Shown here: piece after piece, positions 26,145 through 34,116 of the stretch
Position numbering within the stretch: position 1 is the first letter of the stretch
How the letters are laid out: every line of letters begins with the position of its first letter
The notes under the pieces: model-generated
Seen by the model: the letters and a program-made list of their open reading frames with translations, nothing else
Databases searched by the model: none
What the model was told of the DNA's origin: nothing
Assembly: GCA_035629025.1 (NCBI GenBank)
Contig: DASPIU010000032.1
Coordinates: 1-64,000 of the forward strand
Length of the DNA stretch: 64,000 nt
Direction of reading: 5' to 3'
Source of the DNA: Stenotrophomonas_A sp035629025
GTDB taxonomy: Bacteria > Pseudomonadota > Gammaproteobacteria > Xanthomonadales > Xanthomonadaceae
Made by a program: the position numbers and the translations under genes

Positions 26145-27200
26145 ATGTATCTGATCGGCCGCCTGATCCTGGTGCTGCGCCGGCACGTGCGCCGGCTCAG
26201 CTGGGGTACCGTCGCCGGCGCATTGCTTTGCCACCTGGCCTTGACCTGGGTATTGCTGGCCTGGGCTGGGGAAGGCAGGCTGACCGGGCTGGACGCGTTT
26301 CCCTATTACTACATGACCACGGCCACCACCATCGGCTACGGCGATCTGTCGCCGGCCACGGTGGCCGGCCGCTACATCGCCGCGTTCGTGCTGATGCCCG
26401 GCGCGGTGGCGTTGTTCGCAATGGTGCTGGGCAAGACCAGCGCGGTGCTGCTGGCGTTCTGGAGACGACACCACATGGGCAAGATGGGTTATCCGGATCT
26501 GGTCGGGCATACCGTGCTGGTCGGCTGGCGCGGTGCCGAGTCGATGCGGCTGGTCGAACTGCTGTTGTCCGACAGCGCCACCGATGACGAGGGCGTCGTG
26601 CTGGTGGCGACCGGTCTGCAGGAGAACCCGGCGCCCGACCACCTGCGCTTCGTGGCCACCGAGACCTATACGCAGACCGAGAGCTACCTGCGCGCGGGCA
26701 TTGCCGGCGCGGCGCGGGCCATCATCAACCCCGGCGACGACGACCAGACCCTGGCGGCGGCGTTCGCGCTGATGGCGCATGCCCCGCGCGCGCATGTGGT
26801 CGCGCATTTCGACAGCGAAGGTGCAGCCCGCCTGGTGGCCTGCCACTATCCGGGCATCGAATGCACGCGCCCGCTCACCGCCGAACTGATCGCGCGCGCG
26901 GCGCAGGACCCGGGCAGCGCGGCGGTCACCGAGGAACTGCTGTGCGCGCATCAGGGGCCGACCCAGTTCAGCCTGATCGTGCCGACGCACGCCGACGCGC
27001 TGCCCTATCCCGGTCTGCTCGCCGCGTTTGCCGCACATGACGCCCTGCTGCTGGGCTATCGTGCGCCGGGTGGCGCGCTGCAGGTCAATCCCGGCCGCGC
27101 GGCGACGGTGCCGGCGGGCTCGCAGCTCTACTATCTGGCGGCGCAGCGCTTGCCCACGGCGGCTATCGACTGGGCCACGCTGAGCGCGGGAGCAGCTTGA
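26145..27200 (+). CDS. two-helix potassium channel with cytoplasmic TrkA-N/RCK domain
   Basis: The 351-residue protein has two membrane helices (about 21-41 and 72-100) that flank a pore loop with the selectivity filter TIGYGD at 62-67, as in MthK/Kch-type K+ channels. The rest is a soluble Rossmann-like RCK/TrkA-N domain beginning GHTVLVGWRG. Two such domains may be present. The next gene starts on its stop codon (TGATG), so it belongs to the yjf operon. The E. coli yjf cluster has no channel at this place. Confidence 0.87.
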   Translation: MYLIGRLILVLRRHVRRLSWGTVAGALLCHLALTWVLLAWAGEGRLTGLDAFPYYYMTTATTIGYGDLSPATVAGRYIAAFVLMPGAVALFAMVLGKTSAVLLAFWRRHHMGKMGYPDLVGHTVLVGWRGAESMRLVELLLSDSATDDEGVVLVATGLQENPAPDHLRFVATETYTQTESYLRAGIAGAARAIINPGDDDQTLAAAFALMAHAPRAHVVAHFDSEGAARLVACHYPGIECTRPLTAELIARAAQDPGSAAVTEELLCAHQGPTQFSLIVPTHADALPYPGLLAAFAAHDALLLGYRAPGGALQVNPGRAATVPAGSQLYYLAAQRLPTAAIDWATLSAGAA

Positions 27201-27868
27201 TGGGCTGGCGCGAGAAATGGTTTGGCGGCGGCCGTGACAACGCGCCAGCGGCCGCTTCCGGGGCGATCAGCCATGCGCTGCCGCTGGGGCTTCGCCTGGG
27301 CGGGCAGCTGCAGTTCGACACCACGCTGTACCGCACGGCGCCGCAGGCGATGACCGCCGAGCTGCCGTCCGGCTTCCAGGGCATTCCCTGCTACGGGCAT
27401 GTCGAACTCGGCGATGGCTATGCACTGCATCGCTTCTATCTGGACGACGATGCCTTCGTCCAGGTCACGACCTGCGGCGATGACGTGGAAGCGATCAAGG
27501 GCTTCGTCTATTGCGAGACGGTCAATCCGCCGGACAAGGCCGGGTTCCAGGATTTCGTGCTGCGCCACCCGCACCTGGGCGCCGACAGCATCGACTACGC
27601 GGGGCGACGCTGGCAGCGCGCCACCCAGTCCACCCAGGCGCAGGGACGCATCCCGGCCATTGCCTACGACGAAGTGCTCTACCGCTACCAGCCTCCGCGC
27701 CGCGATGGCGACCTCACTCACTACGCCATGCTCTACCGCCGCGAAGTGCCCGAGCTGCAGCGCGATGAATTCCTGCTGGTCACCGGCGAGGATTCCGGGC
27801 CCAGCGAATTCTGCGTGACCTATGCGGTCGGCATCGATCTCACCCTGGCCGACCTCGACATCGTCTGA
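27200..27868 (+). CDS. yjfK: DUF2491 family protein, YjfK-like
   Basis: The 222-residue soluble protein begins MGWREKWFGGG and continues with the DUF2491 pattern (LPLGLRLGGQLQFD, CYGHVELGDGYALHRFY). It starts in TGATG overlap with the channel gene. A TTG three bases upstream could be used instead. Function unknown; membership in the yjf cluster is the main evidence for the name. Confidence 0.75.
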   Translation: MGWREKWFGGGRDNAPAAASGAISHALPLGLRLGGQLQFDTTLYRTAPQAMTAELPSGFQGIPCYGHVELGDGYALHRFYLDDDAFVQVTTCGDDVEAIKGFVYCETVNPPDKAGFQDFVLRHPHLGADSIDYAGRRWQRATQSTQAQGRIPAIAYDEVLYRYQPPRRDGDLTHYAMLYRREVPELQRDEFLLVTGEDSGPSEFCVTYAVGIDLTLADLDIV

Positions 27869-27897
27869 CCTTCCCGCCACTCATCGAAACGGACCTC

Positions 27898-28302
27898 ATG
27901 AATCCCATCTCGCTGCAAAGTTTCCTCGCATTCCTTTCCTACTTCGGTGTCGGCCTGCTGGTGCTGGGCGCGGCCGTGCTGATCGTGGCGGTGATCACGC
28001 CGCACCGCGACTTCACCCTGCTGCGCCAGGGCAATGCCGCCGCGGCGACGGCGCTGGCTGGCAACCTGATCGGTATCGCGCTGCCGCTGCATTCGGCCAT
28101 CAGCCATTCGGTGAGCCTGATCGACGCATTGATCTGGGGCGCGGTGGCCGCCGTGGTGCAGGTGGTAGCCTATCTGCTGGCCAGTCTGGTGGCCGGGCGC
28201 CTGTCGCGGCAGATCACCGACAACGTCACTGCTGCCGGCATCTTCTCGGCGGGTGTGTCGATTGCGGTCGGGCTGGTCAACGCCGCGGCGATCACCCCGT
28301 GA
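27898..28302 (+). CDS. yjfL: DUF350 membrane protein, YjfL-like
   Basis: The 134-residue protein has four hydrophobic segments. The DUF350 hallmarks are visible: GNAAAATALAGNLIGIALPL in the second half of the duplicated fold. It encodes an inner-membrane protein of unknown function. It lies between yjfK and yjfM in the same order as in E. coli. Confidence 0.8.
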   Translation: MNPISLQSFLAFLSYFGVGLLVLGAAVLIVAVITPHRDFTLLRQGNAAAATALAGNLIGIALPLHSAISHSVSLIDALIWGAVAAVVQVVAYLLASLVAGRLSRQITDNVTAAGIFSAGVSIAVGLVNAAAITP

Positions 28303-28316
28303 ACGCGGAGCGGCCC

Positions 28317-28904
28317 ATGAAGCGCTCACGCGATCTCCGTCTGTCCCTGATGCGGGCCGGCGCGGTCGTGGCCTTGCCGGCCGTGCTGGCAAGCTGCGAT
28401 TCGGCCCCGCCGACCGGCGTGGTGCTGTCCTCGTCATCGGACTGCTACCAGCTCAAGGACCCGCACGCCAGCACCCAGCAATGCCTGGCGGCCTACGACC
28501 AGGCCGTGGCCGCGCACCAGCGCAGTGCGCCGCGCTTCGAGACGCGCTACCAGTGCGACGAGCAGTTCGGCAGCTGCACCGCGGTGACCGGCGACAACGG
28601 GCAACAGACGTGGATTCCACCGATGGGTGGTTTCCTGCTGGGCTACGCGCTGGGCAACATGACGGGGAACCGGGCGGTCTACAGCACTGGCGGCCTGCCG
28701 CTGTACCGCGACTACCGCAGCGGGCGCTACTACCGCCCTGACGGTGGCCTGGCCAGCAAGCGCACTGGCACTGTGCGCGGACCCGCTGGCAGCCTCTCCA
28801 CGCCGACGCGGGCGATCACCGTGTCGCGCGCCGGTTTCGGCTCCAGCGCCGCGGCTCGCAGCACCTTTGGTGGCGGCCGCAGCGGCGCCCACTTCGGCGG
28901 CTGA
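28317..28904 (+). CDS. yjfM: DUF1190 lipoprotein, YjfM-like
   Basis: The 195-residue protein has a signal ending in the lipobox LASC (AVLASCDSAPP), so it should be a lipoprotein. The middle carries paired cysteines (CYQL, CLAAYD, CDEQFGSC) and the DUF1190 pattern. The tail is G, S, R and F rich. GGAG precedes ATG 28317; GTG 28299, overlapping the yjfL stop, is an in-frame alternative. Confidence 0.78.
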   Translation: MKRSRDLRLSLMRAGAVVALPAVLASCDSAPPTGVVLSSSSDCYQLKDPHASTQQCLAAYDQAVAAHQRSAPRFETRYQCDEQFGSCTAVTGDNGQQTWIPPMGGFLLGYALGNMTGNRAVYSTGGLPLYRDYRSGRYYRPDGGLASKRTGTVRGPAGSLSTPTRAITVSRAGFGSSAAARSTFGGGRSGAHFGG

Positions 28905-28906
28905 GC

Positions 28907-30073
28907 ATGCAGCGCATCGCCATCGACGAGCGACCCGGCTGGCGCGAGCAAGCCGAGTCGCTGGGGTTCCACTTCCATACCATCGACGGCGAGCCGTACT
29001 GGGATGAAACGGCGTACTACGCCTTCAGCCTGCGGCAGATCGAAGACGACATCGAAACGCCGACCCAGGCGCTGCACGACATGGCCATGCAACTGGTCGA
29101 TGAAGTAGTGCGTTCCGAGGCGCTGCTGACGCAACTGGCCATTCCCGCGTTCTACTGGGACTGGATCGCCGACTCCTGGGCACAGCGCCAGCCGCATCTG
29201 TACGGGCGCATGGATCTGGCCTACGACGGCCGCGGTCCGGCCAAGCTCTACGAACTCAACTACGACACGCCGACCTCGCTGTATGAAGCGGCGTATTTCC
29301 AGTGGCTGTGGCTGGAGCAGCGCATCGCCGATGGCGCCCTGCCGGCCGGCGCCGACCAGTACAACCAGATCCAGGACCTGCTGTGCGAAGCGCTGGGTGC
29401 CTTGGCGCAGAGCGGCGCGATTGCGCGGCGGATGCATTTTTCCGCGGTGCGCGATTCGATCGAGGACCAGGCCACCGTGCGCTACCTGCGCGACTGCGCG
29501 CACCAGGTCGGCATCGATAGCGCCGAGGTGGCGATCGAGGATATCGGCCTGAGCGCGGACGGCTGGTTCACCGATGCCGACGACCAGGTCATCGGCACGC
29601 TGTTCAAGCTGTACCCGCTCGAATTCATGATGGAAGAACGCTTTGGCCCGGCATTGCGCGAACAGCGCATGCAGCTCATCGAGCCGGCATGGAAGGCGGT
29701 GCTGAGCAACAAGGGCATCCTGCCGCTGCTGTGGGAGCGCCACACCGGCCACCCCAATCTGCTGCCGGCGTTCTTCGCCGAGCCCGGGCAGGTGCTGGCA
29801 CCGGGATGGGTACGCAAGCCGCTGCTCTCGCGTGAGGGCGCGAACATCGAGTTGCTCTCCGCGCAGGGGCAGGCCGCGTCGAGTCCAGGCCCCTACGGTG
29901 ACGGTGCGGCGATCTTGCAGGCACATCATCCGTTGCCGGTGTTTGCAGGTCGCCACGCATTGGTCGGCAGCTGGGTGGTGGCCGACCGGCCGGCCGGGCT
30001 GGGCATGCGTGACGACGACGGCCCGATCACCCGCGACACCTCGCGTTTCGTTCCGCACGCGATCATCGGCTGA
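28907..30073 (+). CDS. yjfC: glutathionylspermidine synthase-like ATP-grasp enzyme, YjfC-like
   Basis: In the 388-residue protein with the glutathionylspermidine synthase C-terminal fold, visible family motifs are LYELNYDTPTSLYEAAYFQW, FKLYPLEFMMEERFGP and the metal- and ATP-binding C-terminal GSWVVADRPAGLGMRDDDGPITRDTSRFVPH region (only its ends are needed for the match). YjfC/YgiC enzymes are amide ligases with unclear substrates and are not true GspS. It ends the yjf cluster, starting three bases after yjfM. Confidence 0.82.
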   Translation: MQRIAIDERPGWREQAESLGFHFHTIDGEPYWDETAYYAFSLRQIEDDIETPTQALHDMAMQLVDEVVRSEALLTQLAIPAFYWDWIADSWAQRQPHLYGRMDLAYDGRGPAKLYELNYDTPTSLYEAAYFQWLWLEQRIADGALPAGADQYNQIQDLLCEALGALAQSGAIARRMHFSAVRDSIEDQATVRYLRDCAHQVGIDSAEVAIEDIGLSADGWFTDADDQVIGTLFKLYPLEFMMEERFGPALREQRMQLIEPAWKAVLSNKGILPLLWERHTGHPNLLPAFFAEPGQVLAPGWVRKPLLSREGANIELLSAQGQAASSPGPYGDGAAILQAHHPLPVFAGRHALVGSWVVADRPAGLGMRDDDGPITRDTSRFVPHAIIG

Positions 30074-30106
30074 GCCAGCGTGGCGCGCGCGCCTTACACT
30101 GGCGCC

Positions 30107-30373
30107 ATGCGCGACTGCCTTGACTGCCGCGACGGCTGCGGTGCCTGCTGCGTCGCCCCGTCGATCACTTCGCCGTTGCCCGGCATGCCGCAGGGCAAGC
30201 CGGCCGGCGTGGCGTGCGTGCAGCTGGACGAGAACATGCGTTGCCGGGTGTTTGGTCGCGCCGAGCGGCCCGGCTTCTGCGCCAGCCTGCGGCCGGCGGC
30301 GGACATGTGCGGGGGCTCGCGCGGGGAGGCCTTGGCGCTGTTGACCGCGATGGAGTTGGCGACGCGACCCTGA
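30107..30373 (+). CDS. YkgJ family cysteine-cluster protein
   Basis: The 88-residue protein has seven cysteines. CLDCRDGCGACC near the N-terminus and CRVF plus CASLRP later make up the zinc/iron-chelating CxxCxxxCxxC pattern of the family. The frame opens at 30080; MRDCLDC at 30107 is the likely start. Function unknown, metal binding probable. Confidence 0.75.
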   Translation: MRDCLDCRDGCGACCVAPSITSPLPGMPQGKPAGVACVQLDENMRCRVFGRAERPGFCASLRPAADMCGGSRGEALALLTAMELATRP

Positions 30374-30416
30374 TTGCGGTTGCGCTCATCAGGCATCCAT
30401 AAGGTTGCTGGGGTCG

Positions 30417-30494
30417 CTGTAGGAGGGGCTTCAGCCCCGACGAGCGGAGTCGCCATCTGTCAGACCACGGTCGCGGCTGAAGCCGCTCCTACAG
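30417..30494. repeat. REP-type inverted repeat pair
   Basis: The left unit 30417-30441 (CTGTAGGAGGGGCTTCAGCC plus CCGAC) and the right unit 30470-30494 are inverted near-perfect copies, with two mismatches in 25. Each unit holds its own small hairpin (GGGGCTTCAGCCCC and GCGGCTGAAGCCGC). This matches the GTAGGAGCGGCTTCAGCCGCGA-like REP family of Pseudomonas and Xanthomonadaceae. The right unit overlaps the end of the gamma-carbonic anhydrase gene and supplies its stop codon. Confidence 0.85.
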
Positions 30495-31037
30495 ATCCGG
30501 TTGGGCCAGATATTTGTCCTTCAAGCGCACGTAATGCGCGGCCGAATACTGCAGGCTCTCGATCTCCTTGTCGCCCAGCTTGCGCGCCAGGCGCGCCGGA
30601 TTGCCAAGCCACAGCTCCGCCTCGCCGACCTGCTTGCCGGGGCCGACCACCGCGCCGGCACCGACGAAGCCGTACCTGCCCACGCTGGCACCGTCGAGGA
30701 TGCAGGCACCCATGCCGATCAGGCAGAAGTCGCCAATGCTGCAAGCGTGGATGATCGCGCCGTGGCCGATGGTCACGTCCTCGCCGATCAGCGTGGGATA
30801 GCCAGCCTTGTTGAACGGACTGTGGTGGCTGACATGGACGATGCTGCCGTCCTGGAGGTTGCTGCGCGCACCCACGCGCACGAAATTGACGTCGCCCCTG
30901 ATCACCGTGCCCGGCCAGATCGATACGTCGTCGCCCAGCACCACGTCACCGATGATGGTGCTCGCCGGGTCGACATAGACGCGCTCGCCCAGTTGCGGAA
31001 AGGCCTCGCCGAAGCGGCGCAGCGGACCGCCGCTCAT
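30489..31037 (-). CDS. gamma-carbonic anhydrase family (YrdA/PaaY-like) protein
   Basis: The 182-residue left-handed beta-helix protein has hexapeptide repeats (VDPASTIIGDVVLGDDVSIWPG and on). The three zinc-ligand histidines of the family are visible as H68 (SIVHVS), H92 (TIGHG) and H97 (IIHAC). Its start overlaps the mnmG stop by four bases, so it is translated from the mnmG mRNA. The last codons and TAG come from the REP element. Confidence 0.88.
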   Translation of the reverse strand: MSGGPLRRFGEAFPQLGERVYVDPASTIIGDVVLGDDVSIWPGTVIRGDVNFVRVGARSNLQDGSIVHVSHHSPFNKAGYPTLIGEDVTIGHGAIIHACSIGDFCLIGMGACILDGASVGRYGFVGAGAVVGPGKQVGEAELWLGNPARLARKLGDKEIESLQYSAAHYVRLKDKYLAQPDL

Positions 31038-32938
31038 GCCGCGCTCGCGCGCCGCGCGCGTTCAAGGTGCACCAGCAGCAGCGAGATCGCCGCCGGGGTC
31101 ATGCCGGGAATGCGCTGAGCCTGGCCGATCGTGGCCGGGCGCACGCGTTCGAGCTTCTGCGCCACTTCGGCCGACAGCCCGCGCACGCCGGCATAGTCGA
31201 AGCCTTCGGGAATGGCAGCGTGCTCGTGGCGCTGCTGGCGTGCGATCTCGTCGCGCTGGCGATCCAGGTAGCCGGCGTACTTCACGCTGATCTCGACCTG
31301 CTCGGCTACCTGTGCATCAGCCACGCCCGGGCCCAGCGAGGGCACGCACATCAGCTTGGCGTAATCCAGTTCGGGGCGCTTGATCAGGTCCAGCACGTTG
31401 GTCTCGCGGCTCACCGCCACGCCCAGCGCCTGTTCCACCTCGCGGCCCAGGGCATTGCCCGGCGTGGCCCACAACGCGCGCAGGCGCTGGCGTTCCTGTT
31501 CGACGGCCTCCTGCTTGGCACTGAACCGCGACCAGCGCGCGTCATCGACCAGACCCAATTCGCGGCCGGCCGGCGTCAGGCGCGCGTCGGCGTTGTCCTC
31601 GCGCAGCTGCAGCCGGTATTCGGCGCGACTGGTGAACATGCGGTACGGCTCATTGGTGCCATGGGTGATGAGGTCATCGACCAGCACGCCGAGGTAGGCC
31701 TCGTCGCGGCGCGGCGACCACGCCGGCAGCGCGCGTGCGTGGCGCGCGGCGTTCAGGCCGGCGAGCAGGCCCTGCGCGGCGGCTTCCTCGTAGCCGGTGG
31801 TGCCGTTGATCTGCCCGGCGAAGAACAGGCCAGCGACCAGCTTGGTTTCCAGCGACGGCTTGAGCCCGCGCGGATCGAAGAAGTCGTACTCGATCGCGTA
31901 GCCAGGCCGGGTGATGTGCGCCTGCTCGAAACCGCGGATCGAACGCACCAGCGCCAGCTGCACATCGAACGGCAGCGAGGTGGAAATGCCGTTGGGATAG
32001 ATCTCGGTGACATCCAGGCCTTCGGGCTCGACGAAGATCTGGTGGCTGTCCTTCTCGGCGAAGCGCACCACCTTGTCCTCGATCGAAGGGCAGTAGCGCG
32101 GGCCGATGCCTTCGATCTGCCCGCTGTACAACGGCGAGCGGTGCAACGCGGCGCGGATGATCTCGTGCGTCTGCGCGGTGGTATGGGTGATCCAGCAGCT
32201 GACCTGTTGCGGATGCTCGGCGCTGGAGCCGATGAAGGACATCACCGGGCGCGGGTCATCGCCAGGCTGTTCCTGCATCACCGTGTAGTCCAGGGTGCGG
32301 CCGTCGATGCGCGGCGGGGTGCCGGTCTTGAGGCGGTCGATCACAAACGGGCGCTCGCGCAGCCGCGCCGCCAGCGTGGTGGCCGGCGGGTCGCCCATGC
32401 GGCCAGCGGCGTACTGGGTCGGGCCGACATGGATCTTGCCGGCGAGGAAGGTGCCCGCGGTCAGCACCACCGCCTCGGCCTCGAAGCGCAGCCCGGTCTG
32501 GGTCAAGACGCCACGCACGCGGTCGCCCGCGGTGGCGTCATGGTCGATCAGCAGGTCATCCACCGCGGCCTGGAACACGGTGAGATTGGGTTGCGCCTCG
32601 ACGATCCGGCGGATCGCGCTGCGGTACAGCGAGCGGTCGGCCTGGCAGCGCGTGGCGCGCACAGCCGGGCCCTTGGACGCGTTGAGCGTGCGCCACTGGA
32701 TGCCGGCCTGGTCAGCCGCGCGCGCCATGGCGCCGCCGAGTGCATCGATCTCCTTGACCAGGTGGCCCTTGCCGATGCCGCCGATGGCGGGGTTGCAGCT
32801 CATCGCGCCCACGGTCTCGATGTTGTGGGTGAGCAGCAGGGTGCGCGCGCCGGTCCGCGCGGCGGCCAGCGCGGCCTCGGTGCCGGCGTGGCCGCCACCG
32901 ATCACGATCACGTCGTAGCGGTAGAAGGAATCAGTCAT
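31034..32938 (-). CDS. mnmG: tRNA uridine-5-carboxymethylaminomethyl modification enzyme MnmG (GidA)
   Basis: MnmG, with MnmE, builds the cmnm5 group on wobble uridines using FAD, NADH and methylene-THF. The protein has 634 residues from MTDSFYRYD. FAD-binding VIGGGHAGTEAA and the signatures CNPAIGGIGKGHLVKEIDAL and GYEEAAAQGLLAGLNAA are visible. The open frame extends 29 codons upstream with a proline-rich stretch unlike the family, so I start at 32938. Confidence 0.95.
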   Translation of the reverse strand: MTDSFYRYDVIVIGGGHAGTEAALAAARTGARTLLLTHNIETVGAMSCNPAIGGIGKGHLVKEIDALGGAMARAADQAGIQWRTLNASKGPAVRATRCQADRSLYRSAIRRIVEAQPNLTVFQAAVDDLLIDHDATAGDRVRGVLTQTGLRFEAEAVVLTAGTFLAGKIHVGPTQYAAGRMGDPPATTLAARLRERPFVIDRLKTGTPPRIDGRTLDYTVMQEQPGDDPRPVMSFIGSSAEHPQQVSCWITHTTAQTHEIIRAALHRSPLYSGQIEGIGPRYCPSIEDKVVRFAEKDSHQIFVEPEGLDVTEIYPNGISTSLPFDVQLALVRSIRGFEQAHITRPGYAIEYDFFDPRGLKPSLETKLVAGLFFAGQINGTTGYEEAAAQGLLAGLNAARHARALPAWSPRRDEAYLGVLVDDLITHGTNEPYRMFTSRAEYRLQLREDNADARLTPAGRELGLVDDARWSRFSAKQEAVEQERQRLRALWATPGNALGREVEQALGVAVSRETNVLDLIKRPELDYAKLMCVPSLGPGVADAQVAEQVEISVKYAGYLDRQRDEIARQQRHEHAAIPEGFDYAGVRGLSAEVAQKLERVRPATIGQAQRIPGMTPAAISLLLVHLERARRASAA

Positions 32939-33048
32939 GGCGGATGGCCCGGGCGGGGGCGGCAGTATGGACGGGCCCGGCATTGGCCGCGGCGGAGGTT
33001 GGGCCGGTTTTGTCGGAGAAGTCACATTTTACGAAACCGGGCCTCAAG

Positions 33049-33064
33049 TTGGCACGCTTCCTGC
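33049..33064 (+). promoter_or_regulatory. sigma-54 promoter (-24/-12)
   Basis: TTGGCACGCTTCCTGC matches the sigma-54 consensus TGGCACG-N4-TTGC[AT] with GG at 33051-33052, GC at 33063-33064 and the required ten bases between. Transcription would start near 33075. The next plus-strand protein gene is more than 1 kb away and beyond two terminators. Confidence 0.65.
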
Positions 33065-33074
33065 GGATAACCCG

Positions 33075-33195
33075 ATAGCACCCAATCGTGGCAATGCGAC
33101 ACAGGGGCGTAAGGCTGGAATTGGAACAGGGGCCAGCCAGGCGCACATTGGGGAAGCGCGGGGCCGGTAGTCGGGGGACTGCCGGCCCTTTTTTT
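33075..33195 (+). ncRNA. candidate sigma-54-dependent small RNA of about 120 nt
   Basis: It is bounded by the sigma-54 promoter and a rho-independent terminator. Internally a stem GGCTGG (33113-33118)/CCAGCC (33133-33138) can form, leaving C-rich single strands (AACCCG, CACCC) at the 5' end. No open frame with a ribosome site is present. The name and role are unknown; existence is inferred from the promoter-terminator pair. Confidence 0.5.
33161..33195 (+). terminator. strong rho-independent terminator
   Basis: A 12-bp stem with one G-U pair (GGGCCGGTAGTC, loop GGGG, GACTGCCGGCCC) is followed immediately by seven Ts (33189-33195). Confidence 0.85.
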
Positions 33196-33228
33196 GCCGG
33201 TCATCCAGACATGCTGCCTGTCAGCGCC

Positions 33229-33267
33229 AAAAACAAAGCCCCGGCATGGCCGGGGCTTTGTTCGTTT
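33229..33267. terminator. bidirectional terminator
   Basis: A perfect 14-bp stem AACAAAGCCCCGGC/GCCGGGGCTTTGTT with loop ATG (33232-33262) has AAAA on its left and TTCGTTT on its right. It can end minus-strand transcripts of the lipoprotein gene as well as plus-strand read-through. Confidence 0.75.
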
Positions 33268-33480
33268 GAGGCGCCGACGTCCGACAGGGCCGGAACAGGG
33301 GGGATCCAGATTTCCCTGTCGGACATCGACATTGAAGCGGCAGGTGCCGAAGGCTGCGTCAGAAAGCGACGCTATGGGTCACCCGTGGCCGTAGCTTGCG
33401 GCCAACCCGGGCGGCGCGCAAGCCCCTCGATCCTGCAAATGTGGCCGCGGTCGCACTCGGCGGCCACGCCCCTGAACCCG

Positions 33481-33945
33481 TCAGGGTTCGATCTGTCGCA
33501 CGCGCGGACCACCCGGGCGACCCTGCGCCTTGGGCACCGCGCGCGGCGCCGACGGACGCGGACCTTCCGGACGCGACGGCCGTGGTCCGGTGGGCATGGG
33601 ACGGTCTGGCGGACGGCCATCATGCGGACGGCCATCGGGCGGGCGACCCGGCCGACCGCCATGCGAGTCCGGCGGCCGATGATCGGGCGGCCGGTGGCCA
33701 GGGCGATAGGGAGGGTAGACGGGGCGATAGTAGCCACCGCGGTAGTACGGATAGCCGCCGTAGCCGTAAAAGCCTATGCCGCTGCCGTAGTAGGGATAGC
33801 CGTAGTTGTAATAGCCGGGGGGATAGCGGTACTGGACGCTGGGCGTGCCCCGGTAATAGCCGGCGTTGCCGCCGGTGTAATCGTAGGTGGCACATCCGGC
33901 CAGGCCCGCCAGCGCCACGGCGGCGATCAACAGGCGGAGCTTCAT
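33481..33945 (-). CDS. lipoprotein with YG-rich and PR-rich low-complexity regions
   Basis: The 154-residue protein has a lipoprotein signal ending LAGLAGCATYDY, followed by a Tyr/Gly-rich middle (YYNYGYPYYGSGIGFYGYGG) and a Pro/Arg/Asp/His-rich C-terminal half (repeated RPPD/GRP). It should be anchored in the outer membrane. ATG 33960 is an alternative start. The family is not recognised. Similar Tyr/Gly- and Pro/Arg-rich lipoproteins are common in xanthomonads. Confidence 0.7.
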   Translation of the reverse strand: MKLRLLIAAVALAGLAGCATYDYTGGNAGYYRGTPSVQYRYPPGYYNYGYPYYGSGIGFYGYGGYPYYRGGYYRPVYPPYRPGHRPPDHRPPDSHGGRPGRPPDGRPHDGRPPDRPMPTGPRPSRPEGPRPSAPRAVPKAQGRPGGPRVRQIEP

Positions 33946-34116
33946 CTCGGTTCTCGTCATCAGGTGTATGCGCCTACTCTCACTGTGGCGGATTGAATCC
34001 GTCCTTAATTTGTTCGGTATTGGCGGCGGCTTTCCGAAGTTGGCGAAATGCTTCATCTCACGGCGGTGACGGCCCGGGCTCGTCGTCGGTGCGGGAGGAT
34101 CAGTTAACCTTGCCGG

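Larger units (their letters stand above)
32939..33480. other. 542-base intergenic region with structured RNA signals
   Basis: No credible protein gene lies here. It holds a sigma-54 promoter, a terminator about 130 bases later, a second bidirectional terminator, a further 11-bp inverted repeat (33279-33289 and 33314-33324), and a hairpin of 8-bp arms (33441-33448 and 33460-33467) just after the end of the minus-strand lipoprotein gene. Confidence 0.75.

Noticed and set aside
33075..33160. tRNA or tmRNA gene in the mnmG upstream region
   Set aside because: No cloverleaf and no CCA-preceding acceptor stem; only one internal stem is convincing.
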